Shown: positions 1 to 5,736 of the stretch, piece by piece
How the letters are laid out: the number at the start of each line of letters is the position of its first letter
Position numbering within the stretch: position 1 is the stretch's first letter
Assembly (NCBI GenBank): GCA_913057765.1
Contig: CAJXPH010000180.1
Span: 1 to 5,769 of the forward strand
Length of the DNA stretch: 5,769 nucleotides
Reading direction: 5' to 3'
Source of the DNA: an uncultured Campylobacteraceae bacterium
GTDB lineage: Bacteria > Campylobacterota > Campylobacteria > Campylobacterales > Arcobacteraceae
Translations under genes and position numbers: made by a program
Notes under the pieces: generated by a model
Databases searched by the model: none
Seen by the model: the letters and a program-made list of their open reading frames with translations, nothing else
Told to the model about the DNA's origin: nothing

Positions 1-47
1 CTACACTATCCTCTTCGTCGGCAGCGTCAGATGTGTATAAGAGACAG
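1..47 (+). other. Illumina Nextera read-1/i5 adapter (artefact)
   Basis: This is not genomic DNA. Bases 1-6 match the end of the P5 flow-cell primer. Bases 7-14 (TATCCTCT) sit where the i5 index belongs and match, as I recall, Nextera i5 index 503. Bases 15-28 (TCGTCGGCAGCGTC) are the Nextera read-1 tail, and 29-47 are the 19-bp Tn5 mosaic end finishing in GAGACAG. True insert sequence starts at 48. Any coding call that enters this stretch, such as the reductase that runs into it, is false there. Confidence 0.98.
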
Positions 48-755
48 ATTTAAAGGAGTGATATTAATCTGATTTAAAAACTTATAAAATACTTGAGGTA
101 TTGTTTTATCATATTTTGAAGATAGAGATAAAACTTCTTGAGAACTCAAAAGATGAGGATTTGCAGTAAGTGACCAAAAACTTTGATAATTTATATCTTT
201 TTGTTTACAAAATGTTCTTATCTCTTTATCATATTTTGATTCAGAATAAAATCTGTTTTGTACAACTTTTGGTTTTATTTCTGCAATATCGTACAAATGA
301 CTAAGAATATTTAAGTCATAACAATTTGAAATACCAATTTGCCCTACTTGTCCACAAACAACATACTCTTCCATAGTTTTATAAACTCTTTCTAAATCTT
401 CAATTGGCCCAAATGGAGAATGGATGAGATAAGAATTAATAAAATCAATTTTTAAATTTTCTTTTGATTTTATAAATGATTTTTCAACTTGGATAACTAC
501 ATCATCAGAAGCAAAATAAGGCATGTTGTCCCTATCCTGACCACTGATTGGAGTAAACTTAGTTTGAATAAATATATCTTCTCTTTTCATACCCTTATTA
601 AATGCTTGTTCTAATCCAAGACCTACTAAATCTTCCCTATAGTGTTTTGGTTGACATGCTGTATCAACTGCTCTGAAACCACAAGTTAAAGCAAGTTCAA
701 CTAACCTTGCAGTTTCTTCTTTTTTCCACGCAGTTCCATATATCATGTTTTTCAT
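48..755 (-). CDS. Aldo/keto reductase, 3' end missing (cut by adapter)
   Basis: This is an NAD(P)H-dependent oxidoreductase of the aldo/keto reductase superfamily, a single-domain TIM barrel that reduces aldehydes or ketones in the cytoplasm; the substrate cannot be told. The 236 genuine codons show the full catalytic tetrad: Asp31 (AVDTA), Tyr39 (PKHYRED), Lys66 (QTKF) and His112 (YLIHSP). They also show the barrel motif GQIGISN near 138-144 and VVQNRFY near 164-170. The start is the ATG at 753-755; an ATG three codons inside (744-746) is possible, but the first gives the more normal N-terminus. The gene begins 2 bases after the yjdM stop, so the two are probably co-transcribed and translationally coupled. 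The real sequence stops in ITPLN at base 48. The family normally continues for about 30-40 more residues, which form part of the cofactor-binding end. The open frame continues to a TGA at 27-29, but only by reading adapter. Confidence 0.93.
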
Positions 756-757
756 AT

Positions 758-1105
758 TTAAGATTTCTTTACAAACTCTTGTTTTAATTTTATAGCTCCA
801 ACACCAGTTACTTTACAATCAATATTATGACCATCATTACCCTCAACAAGTCTGATACCTTTTATTTTTGTACCAACTTTAATACCTGATTGGCTTCCTT
901 TTACTTTTAAGTCTTTTATAACAGTTACATCATCTCCATCGCTTAACAATGTACCATTTGAATCTTTTACAACTAGAACATCTTCATCTTCTTCAACTGC
1001 TGCATCTTTTGACCATTCATGAGCACATTCTGGACAGATTAGTAAACTTCCATCTTCATAAGTATATTCACCAGCACATTTAGGACAATTTGGTAATTGC
1101 TCCAT
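758..1105 (-). CDS. yjdM: YjdM/PhnA-type zinc-ribbon protein
   Basis: This is a small cytoplasmic protein (115 residues; the E. coli relative is about 111) of the PhnA/YjdM family. It has two parts. The N-terminal zinc ribbon has Cys7-x2-Cys10 and Cys24-x2-Cys27 (CPKC and CPEC). After an acidic linker (residues 36-42) comes a C-terminal beta-barrel domain with the family's VVKDSNG, GDDVTVIKDLKVKG and GTKIKGIRL motifs. The family was named after the E. coli phosphonate region, but it is not needed for phosphonate breakdown and its role is unclear; the name PhnA should not be read as phosphonoacetate hydrolase. The ATG is preceded by AAAGGA with normal spacing. The aldo/keto reductase follows after 2 bases. 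A perfect palindrome lies about 50 bases upstream and may control the pair. Confidence 0.93.
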   Translation of the reverse strand: MEQLPNCPKCAGEYTYEDGSLLICPECAHEWSKDAAVEEDEDVLVVKDSNGTLLSDGDDVTVIKDLKVKGSQSGIKVGTKIKGIRLVEGNDGHNIDCKVTGVGAIKLKQEFVKKS

Positions 1106-1137
1106 TTATAAATCCTTTAGTATCTTTTTATTTGCGT

Positions 1138-1143
1138 ATATTA
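1138..1143 (-). promoter_or_regulatory. Candidate -10 box for yjdM and the reductase
   Basis: On the minus strand this reads TAATAT, about 32 bases before the yjdM ATG, which would give a leader of roughly 25 bases. No clear -35 is visible, as is common in Campylobacterota, where the -35 is poorly conserved. The place a -35 would occupy (about 1161-1166) lies inside the neighbouring inverted repeat. An alternative -10, TATTAT, is the loop of that repeat (1166-1171). Placement is by eye. Confidence 0.35.
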
Positions 1144-1153
1144 CCCTAACTCT

Positions 1154-1183
1154 AGTAAGGATTAGATAATACTAATCCTTACT
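1154..1183. repeat. Perfect 12-bp inverted repeat, operator-like
   Basis: The arms AGTAAGGATTAG (1154-1165) and CTAATCCTTACT (1172-1183) are perfect reverse complements around the 6-base centre ATAATA. The repeat lies in the 156-base spacer between the beta-propeller gene's stop and the yjdM start, 49 to 78 bases before the yjdM ATG, over the likely promoter. No T-run follows it directly on either strand and the stem is AT-rich, so a dyad operator for a dimeric regulator fits better than an intrinsic terminator. Which regulator would bind it cannot be told from the sequence. Confidence 0.6.
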
Positions 1184-1261
1184 TGTTTAGAAGTTTTTTA
1201 TATTTGTTTCATCCAAATAAAAGTAAAACTCAAAGATTATTAATTTTAAAAACCTTTTACT

Positions 1262-2113
1262 CTAGTTGTTTAAATCTATAATAGAAAGTTTACCAGCAAT
1301 CATTTGAGGGATATATAACTTATTTGATTCTTCATCAATAATAAAATCTGCTGCTCCACTTAAAGAGCTTGCACCTAATACACTTTCTTCTTTTGTTTTC
1401 AAATCAATAATTCTTACTATCCCTGAGTTTTTAAAATTTACCCAATCACTTACATAGATTTTATTCCCTACTTTTTGAACACCATCTAATATACCTTCAT
1501 ATTGAGATAACAAAGTAAGTTTATTATCATTTTTTAAATCAATTTTATATACTCTTCCCTTTGCATCAAACATACTTTTACTAGAACTTCCTAATTGTGA
1601 TGCATATAAGATACCATCATCATAATACAGGCCATTTGCTACATTAAAATCTACTAACTTTTTATAAGTTCCTATTTCTAGATTAACTTCATAAATCACA
1701 TCTTTATCACTTGAACTTACAAACAATGTTTTATTATCTTTTATAGTAATATCATTTAGAAATTTTGTTTCTTTAAACCTCAAAGAAAAAACCTCTTTTC
1801 TATTTGATAAATTAAAACCCTTTAAACTATCAACATCTGCAATATATAAAGTATTATTAACTATCCCCATACCTTTGGGAGCATTTAAACCTTTTATAAA
1901 ATGCAATTGTTTAATTTTTCCTGATTTATCTAACTTTGAAATAAATCCATCAGCATCCTTTGTTGAAGGTTCTAGTTTTATTCCTACATTTGAAACATAT
2001 ACATTTTCACCTTTTATTATTACACTCTCGGGAGAACTAAACCCCTCTATAATTTTAGTTTCACAAAAACTTATTGTCACTAAAAATGATAAGCCTAAAA
2101 ATATTTTTTTCAT
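1262..2113 (-). CDS. Exported six-bladed beta-propeller, SMP-30/gluconolactonase-like
   Basis: This is a 283-residue protein with a signal peptide (Lys2-Lys3, then a hydrophobic stretch at about 4-16), likely cut near SFC-E at 16-18 and exported to the periplasm. The mature part is a beta-propeller: a strand motif of the type hydrophobic-Y-V/A-S-D/N recurs six times, at about 38-42, 89-93, 130-134, 169-173, 219-223 and 266-270, which fits six blades. Three residues sit where the SMP-30/gluconolactonase metal ligands would be: Glu29 (SSPES), Asn160 (ANGLYYDDG) and Asp210 (LDGVQ). This alignment is by spacing and motif, so a metal-dependent lactonase or hydrolase is possible, but a binding-only propeller is equally open. 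Cys17 follows ISF, which lacks the small residue before Cys of a standard lipobox, so lipidation is unlikely but not excluded. The ATG has AAAGGA about 8 bases upstream. The gene stands alone between 70- and 156-base spacers and has its own candidate promoter. Confidence 0.82.
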   Translation of the reverse strand: MKKIFLGLSFLVTISFCETKIIEGFSSPESVIIKGENVYVSNVGIKLEPSTKDADGFISKLDKSGKIKQLHFIKGLNAPKGMGIVNNTLYIADVDSLKGFNLSNRKEVFSLRFKETKFLNDITIKDNKTLFVSSSDKDVIYEVNLEIGTYKKLVDFNVANGLYYDDGILYASQLGSSSKSMFDAKGRVYKIDLKNDNKLTLLSQYEGILDGVQKVGNKIYVSDWVNFKNSGIVRIIDLKTKEESVLGASSLSGAADFIIDEESNKLYIPQMIAGKLSIIDLNN

Positions 2114-2139
2114 AAAATTTCCTTTTTTTGATTTATAAA

Positions 2140-2145
2140 AGTATA
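2140..2145 (-). promoter_or_regulatory. Candidate -10 box for the beta-propeller gene
   Basis: TATACT on the minus strand lies 27 bases before the start codon in the 70-base spacer after the AraC-family gene. Upstream is a run of A and T tracts and no recognisable -35. The gene could also be read through from the AraC gene, since no convincing terminator lies between them. Confidence 0.4.
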
Positions 2146-2183
2146 TCTATAAAAAATATTTTTTGTTTATCTGTAAGGTTTAA

Positions 2184-3029
2184 CTAGTTGTCTGTTAGGC
2201 TAGGAGTTTTATTATAATGCTTTTTATAAACTCTTGTAAAGTGAGAGTGGGTTTTAAAACCTACATCTAATGCAGCTGTTCCCACATCATAGCCAAGTTC
2301 TTTAATTAAAAAATCTGCTTTTTGAACTCTTTGTTTAAGAATCCATTGCATTGGAGTCTCCTCAAATATACTATTAAACTCACTTTTAAAGCCACTAAGA
2401 CTTCTTCCACTAAGCTTTGCATACTCTTCTAAAGTCAAGTTTTTTTCAAAGTTATTTTCCATAAAACTTTTTAAGTCTGTTTTATCTAAAGTAAGGTTTT
2501 GACAAAATCTAATAAAATTTTCTTTTAGGTTAGTACCTAAAACTAGGAATATTAACTCTTTTAATTTTAAAGTTATAAGTTCATCACTAAATTTTGGTCT
2601 ATTTTCTAAATAGTTTTTTAAAGTATCGATTGTATTTTGAAGTGAATCGTCTACTTCAAATTTAAATACATTTTGAGTTTTATTTGAATTATTGTTATTT
2701 AGTTTAAAAGGTAAATCAGAGATTAGTTTTCTTGCTTTATCATGGTCAAAAAAGATAAGTAAACACTCATAGTCACTATCTCCTATAACTTCACTCATAA
2801 TATATTCACCTTTTGTAATAAAAAAGGCTTCTCCGGCTTTTATTTCGATATTACCATCTTTTGTATGAAGTATCTTTTTACCCTTATATACTATATTTAA
2901 AAGATTACTTGACACATATGAACTATGTTTATAATTACTCTGTACAGAACAAAATCTAGCAAGAACAATATCATCTGTAATAATAGAATCATCTTTTAGA
3001 TTTAGTTTTACGTACTCTAATGCATCCAT
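2184..3029 (-). CDS. AraC-family transcriptional regulator
   Basis: This is a 281-residue DNA-binding regulator of the AraC/XylS family. The N-terminal half (about 20-125) has the pattern of a cupin-like sensing domain, with the turn GNIEIKAGEAFFITKGEY at 59-76; its effector is unknown. An Asn-rich linker (110-120) and a helical region lead to a C-terminal AraC domain with two helix-turn-helix units. The first is at about 198-220 (LTLEEYAKLSGRSLSGFKSEF). The second is at about 247-272 and carries the family signature DVGFKTHSHFTRVYKKHYNKTPS. Length and domain order are normal and the gene is intact. Its ATG follows the stop of the 210-residue unknown gene by 9 bases, with AAAGG across the junction, so it is probably the last gene of the GNAT cluster. 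AraC regulators often act on neighbouring genes; the beta-propeller gene downstream or its own operon are candidates, but nothing here proves a target. Confidence 0.93.
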   Translation of the reverse strand: MDALEYVKLNLKDDSIITDDIVLARFCSVQSNYKHSSYVSSNLLNIVYKGKKILHTKDGNIEIKAGEAFFITKGEYIMSEVIGDSDYECLLIFFDHDKARKLISDLPFKLNNNNSNKTQNVFKFEVDDSLQNTIDTLKNYLENRPKFSDELITLKLKELIFLVLGTNLKENFIRFCQNLTLDKTDLKSFMENNFEKNLTLEEYAKLSGRSLSGFKSEFNSIFEETPMQWILKQRVQKADFLIKELGYDVGTAALDVGFKTHSHFTRVYKKHYNKTPSLTDN

Positions 3030-3038
3030 ATCAAACCT

Positions 3039-3671
3039 TTATTTATCTTCGTAAGTTTCTATTGCCACTTTCAAAAATGCCGTGAACCCAACATTATCAG
3101 GACTAAGAGACTTATCTATACTTGATTTCATTTTATCCAAAGCTTTTGAATATTTATCATAAAATTCAAAACTAGGTTTTGGTTTATATATCAGGTCTTT
3201 TAATTCAAAAATTTTGATAATACTTTTTGTAGTTGTAGGTTTTATAAAATAGTCTTGATGTCTATTTATACAATAAGGAACAACACTTATTATAGTCCAC
3301 TTTGCAAGTTTATACTCAGATAAGAACTCTACTAGTCCTTCAAACCCTTCTTTTCTTTTTCCATATAAAAGCTCGTATATTTCTATACTTAACATATCTT
3401 TTTCATAAGAGTTTAATGAGCTAATCATATCTTTTAACTTTAACTTATCAAATAGTGATACAAATACTGATTTTTGAACCACCTTAAAAAAACCCTCAAC
3501 AACTAAATTTGGATTTTGAAAATTCTCTTTTTTTAAAGCGTCTTTTGCAAACTCTTCTAACTTCAGAGGATTGTAAGTCTTCATTGTAGGAAAAAAATTA
3601 GTATCATCAAAACCATGAGGATATTGTTCTAAAAACTCTGCTTCATAATCTTTTAATTTTTCTATATTCAA
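3039..3671 (-). CDS. Uncharacterised 210-residue protein, TTG start
   Basis: I do not recognise this protein. It is 210 residues long, has no signal peptide or membrane segment, looks soluble and mainly helical, and is rich in Lys, Phe and Tyr. The stretch with the most conserved look is at about 124-170: a WTIISVVPYCINR core, then FIKPTTTK and YKPKPSFEFYDKY, followed by SLSPDNVGFTAFL near 189-201. This pattern suggests a conserved family of unknown role, not a random frame. The start is TTG (3669-3671): a strong AGAGG lies 7 bases upstream, and the next ATG is 30 codons inside and would remove the YPHGFDDTNFFP segment. The start overlaps the acetyltransferase stop by 4 bases (TTGA), implying coupled translation. 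The AraC gene follows after 9 bases. Confidence 0.85.
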   Translation of the reverse strand: MNIEKLKDYEAEFLEQYPHGFDDTNFFPTMKTYNPLKLEEFAKDALKKENFQNPNLVVEGFFKVVQKSVFVSLFDKLKLKDMISSLNSYEKDMLSIEIYELLYGKRKEGFEGLVEFLSEYKLAKWTIISVVPYCINRHQDYFIKPTTTKSIIKIFELKDLIYKPKPSFEFYDKYSKALDKMKSSIDKSLSPDNVGFTAFLKVAIETYEDK

Positions 3672-4132
3672 TTATTTACCTCTAACTCTAAAGAATAATT
3701 AACAAGGACTTGATTATTCCTTTCTACAGAGTTCTTCTTAATCTGAACAAACCCAAAACTCTCAAAAAAACTTTTAGCAGTAATACTAGCATTAACTCTT
3801 ATTGTTTTGATATTCTTTTCTCTAGTTTCATTTATAATATAAGTCATAAGGGCTTTACCAACTCCCTGCCCTTGATACGCATCATGTATATAAAAACAAT
3901 CAATATAATCATCATAAAACTCAGTAAAGCCTACAATAATATCATCGATCACGGCTAAATAAGGTTTTGTTTTATCAAGCCTTTTTTCCCAAGAATCATA
4001 ATCGATATTTGGATTAGCCCAAGCGTTTAACTGCTCTTTTGTATAGTCTTTATTGCATGTTTTATGGATAGTATTTGTAAACAAATTTGGAATATCTTGT
4101 TTATATTTATTATCATAATTAATTATTACCAT
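3668..4132 (-). CDS. GNAT-family N-acetyltransferase (YafP-like)
   Basis: This 154-residue protein is a complete GNAT enzyme, which would transfer an acetyl group from acetyl-CoA to an amine; the acceptor is unknown. The acetyl-CoA pyrophosphate loop (motif A) is QGQGVGKAL at 87-95, after the strand DCFYIHDAY (78-86). The C-terminal part has VNASITAKSFFESFGF (113-128), the signature of the group that includes E. coli YafP, as does the N-terminal KDYTKEQLNAWA (28-39). The ATG at 4130-4132 has no clear ribosome site in front, so translation may depend on coupling to the YciI gene, whose stop is 24 bases upstream. Its TGA stop overlaps the TTG start of the next gene. Possible acceptors include small toxic amines or protein N-termini, but the sequence does not decide. 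Confidence 0.92.
   Translation of the reverse strand: MVIINYDNKYKQDIPNLFTNTIHKTCNKDYTKEQLNAWANPNIDYDSWEKRLDKTKPYLAVIDDIIVGFTEFYDDYIDCFYIHDAYQGQGVGKALMTYIINETREKNIKTIRVNASITAKSFFESFGFVQIKKNSVERNNQVLVNYSLELEVNN
3679..3683 (-). promoter_or_regulatory. Ribosome binding site fixing a TTG start
   Basis: AGAGG on the minus strand lies 7 bases before the TTG at 3669-3671, inside the last codons of the acetyltransferase gene. It is the main reason to accept TTG over the ATG 30 codons downstream. Confidence 0.7.
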
Positions 4133-4156
4133 ACAGATACTAAAACTTATAAACTT

Positions 4157-4450
4157 TTATATTTCTTCCTTTAAAGTTTCAAACTCTTTTGAAGTCATTA
4201 TAGGATGGAACTCTATAATCTCATATTGTGCTAAAGCTTCTTTATAAAATGGGTCTTCTTCTAAGACCTTTTGTAGTTTTTCTTTTGAACTTATTTTTGA
4301 AAAAATCATTCCACCGTCTCTTGGATTTTTTTTTCCAGAAGCTATAAAACTACCTTTTTCATACTGAATCTTTAAATACTCTATATGTTTATCTAAGTAT
4401 TTATCAATAACATCTAAAGATACTTTATAAGTTATATTTACTATAAACAT
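4157..4450 (-). CDS. YciI family protein
   Basis: This 97-residue cytoplasmic protein belongs to the YciI (YCII) family, a small ferredoxin-like alpha/beta fold distantly related to dimeric alpha-beta barrel proteins. It is complete and of normal length. The family marks are present: MFIVNITYKV at the start, His22 in the first helix (LDKHIEYL), SGKKNPRDGG (38-47), the conserved DPF at 66-68 (EEDPFYKEALAQY) and IIEFHP near 78-83. The conserved His and Asp have led to suggestions of an enzymatic role, but no reaction is established for this subgroup. The ATG has AAGGAA 5 bases upstream. The gene heads the cluster that continues into the acetyltransferase, and a candidate -10 lies about 30 bases before it. 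Confidence 0.92.
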   Translation of the reverse strand: MFIVNITYKVSLDVIDKYLDKHIEYLKIQYEKGSFIASGKKNPRDGGMIFSKISSKEKLQKVLEEDPFYKEALAQYEIIEFHPIMTSKEFETLKEEI

Positions 4451-4477
4451 TTGTTTCCTTATAGTTTAATCTAGTGA

Positions 4478-4483
4478 ATAATA
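4478..4483 (-). promoter_or_regulatory. Candidate -10 box for the YciI-GNAT-unknown-AraC cluster
   Basis: TATTAT on the minus strand lies 27 bases before the YciI start codon, in the 95-base spacer after dapE. No good -35 is seen at the usual distance. Assigned by eye in an AT-rich spacer, where chance matches are common. Confidence 0.4.
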
Positions 4484-4512
4484 GAATTACTTATCATTTT
4501 AAGGACATTAGC

Positions 4513-4533
4513 AAAAAATGTAAAGTAACTTTA
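4513..4533 (-). terminator. Weak candidate terminator after dapE
   Basis: On the minus strand, 12 bases past the dapE stop, TAAAG-TTA-CTTTA can form a 5-bp stem with a 3-base loop, followed after CA by six T. The order fits an intrinsic terminator, but the stem is short and has only one G-C pair, so termination would be partial at best. The 13-base palindrome itself (4521-4533) could also be a small protein-binding site. Confidence 0.3.
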
Positions 4534-4545
4534 TTATTATAGTAA

Positions 4546-5646
4546 TTAAAAGTTCTTAATCAAATCCATATAAACAGCAGTTAAGTCTTCTACTTCTTTT
4601 ACTGTAGTTCTCTCTCCCACTGAGTGAATAGTATCATTGATTACACCAAACTCAATAGCTTCTATTCCAAATGCTCCAAAATATCTAGCATCCGATGTTC
4701 CACCAGCAGTTGAGTGTTTTGTTGTAACTCCTGTGATTTCTTTAATAGAGTTTTCCATTGCACATACAACTTTTGATTCTTTATTTGTTACAAAAGGGAA
4801 AGAGGCTTGTGTAGTTCTAAAGTCATATTCTAAACCTTTAAGATTCTTATGAATAAACTCTTCTACACTTTCTCTAGTAGTATTTGTAGAGTTTCTTACA
4901 TTAAACATTAAAGATAATTCATTTGGAGTTACATTTGTTACTTGCATACCTCCTCTAACATCTGTAATCACCATTTTTGAAGGAGCAAAGTACTCATCTC
5001 CATTATCAAGATTATGTCCAGCTATCTTTGGTAATATTTCTGCAAAATTGTGCACAGGATTGATACATTTCTCAGGATATGCAGCATGTCCTTGCTTACC
5101 CTTTATGGTTATATATCCATTTATACTTCCACGACGTCCTACTTTTATTGCATCCCCAAAGTCATCTTCACAAGTAGGTTCAGCAACTACTGCATATTGA
5201 GGTATAAAATCTATCTCTTTTAAATGCTCTAAAGCTTTAATAGTTCCATATGTACCTTCCCCTTCTTCATCACTTGTCATTAGGATTGATAATGTTCCAT
5301 CAAAACTTTTCGCATGCTTACAAGCATATAAATAAGCAGCAACACCACTTTTCATATCTTGAGTTCCACGTGCTGTTATAACTCCATCAATAATATCAGC
5401 AGCAAAAGGGTCAACATTCCAACCAGATCCAGGAGGTACAACATCTATATGCCCAGCAAAACACAAGTGCTGAGGATTATTGTTAAATTTTTTATAATAA
5501 AATCTATTTTTAGTATCTTCTCTATCTACATTTATACAGGTCCATTCATCACCCAAATATTCTTCTATAAAATCAAAACCACCAGCATCATCTGGTGTAA
5601 CTGATTTAAATCTTAATAATTTTTGAAATAATTCTATAATCGTCAT
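4546..5646 (-). CDS. dapE: Succinyl-diaminopimelate desuccinylase
   Basis: DapE hydrolyses N-succinyl-LL-2,6-diaminopimelate to succinate and LL-diaminopimelate in the lysine and peptidoglycan precursor pathway. It is a cytoplasmic di-zinc M20-family enzyme. The protein is complete at 366 residues (E. coli DapE is about 375). Metal and catalytic residues are in order: His66 and Asp68 in GHIDVVP; bridging Asp97 in GTQDMKSG; general base Glu127 and ligand Glu128 in TSDEEGEG; Glu156 in VAEPT; and His341 in TIHSVGE. The dimerisation (lid) domain spans about 175-285 and contains GRRGSINGYI and GKQGHAAYP. STAGGTSDARYF (312-323) matches the substrate-binding region near the C-terminus. The ATG at 5644-5646 follows AAAGGA at normal spacing. 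The gene seems to be transcribed alone from its own promoter, with a 95-base spacer before the YciI gene. The closest alternative, another M20 deacylase such as ArgE, fits the motifs less well. Confidence 0.96.
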   Translation of the reverse strand: MTIIELFQKLLRFKSVTPDDAGGFDFIEEYLGDEWTCINVDREDTKNRFYYKKFNNNPQHLCFAGHIDVVPPGSGWNVDPFAADIIDGVITARGTQDMKSGVAAYLYACKHAKSFDGTLSILMTSDEEGEGTYGTIKALEHLKEIDFIPQYAVVAEPTCEDDFGDAIKVGRRGSINGYITIKGKQGHAAYPEKCINPVHNFAEILPKIAGHNLDNGDEYFAPSKMVITDVRGGMQVTNVTPNELSLMFNVRNSTNTTRESVEEFIHKNLKGLEYDFRTTQASFPFVTNKESKVVCAMENSIKEITGVTTKHSTAGGTSDARYFGAFGIEAIEFGVINDTIHSVGERTTVKEVEDLTAVYMDLIKNF

Positions 5647-5667
5647 TTATATCCTTTTATAGATGAG

Positions 5668-5673
5668 ATTGTA
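5668..5673 (-). promoter_or_regulatory. Extended -10 promoter of dapE
   Basis: The minus strand reads TGATACAAT, an extended -10 (TGn followed by TACAAT), ending 21 bases before the dapE ATG and giving a leader of about 15 bases. No strong -35 lies 17 bases upstream, only T/A-rich sequence, as often seen in Campylobacterota. This is the best-looking promoter in the window. The remaining upstream insert (5674-5736) holds no gene that I can see. Confidence 0.55.
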
Positions 5674-5736
5674 TCAAATTGATAATTAAATAAAAAATCA
5701 ATCTACATTCTTTTTAATTTTGGGAGGGGTTTATAT

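Noticed and set aside
29..47. Tn5/IS50 mosaic ends at both contig ends, resembling a transposon boundary
   Set aside because: They are joined to Illumina read-1 and read-2 tails and an index, so they come from library tagmentation. No transposase gene or target duplication is present.
1154..1183. Inverted repeat read as an intrinsic terminator of the beta-propeller gene
   Set aside because: The minus-strand sequence after the stem is AGAGTTAGGG with no T-run, and on the plus strand the T-run is over 10 bases away. The stem is AT-rich.
1222..1261. AGTAAAA/TTTTACT 7-bp pairing just after the beta-propeller stop, followed by TTTATTT
   Set aside because: The loop would be 26 bases and the stem has one G-C pair; in this AT-rich spacer it is no better than chance.
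1262..2113. Beta-propeller protein as a lipoprotein because of Cys17 after the signal peptide
   Set aside because: The residue before the Cys is Phe, whereas lipoboxes need a small residue there. Ordinary signal peptidase I cleavage is more likely.
1875..2138. Plus-strand open frame of 87 codons
   Set aside because: It lies opposite the beta-propeller gene, has no family motifs and no ribosome site, and is explained as an antisense shadow of a well-supported gene.
2151..2164. AAAAAATATTTTTT palindrome in the spacer after the AraC gene
   Set aside because: This is a plain A-tract/T-tract with no loop or GC stem. It is more likely promoter-upstream AT richness than a terminator or operator.
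3710..3958. Plus-strand open frame of 82 codons
   Set aside because: It lies fully opposite the GNAT gene, is low in complexity and rich in Ile/Asn, and has no recognisable domain.
4637..4852. Plus-strand open frame of 71 codons
   Set aside because: It lies opposite the conserved C-terminal part of dapE and has no independent coding evidence.
5359..5604. Plus-strand open frame of 81 codons
   Set aside because: It lies opposite the N-terminal part of dapE; its Ile/Ser/Tyr-rich product matches no family I know.
48..5736. Defence system, prophage, CRISPR array or biosynthetic cluster
   Set aside because: All eight genes were examined; seven fit common housekeeping or small accessory families, and no direct-repeat arrays, integrases, nucleases or large synthases are present.
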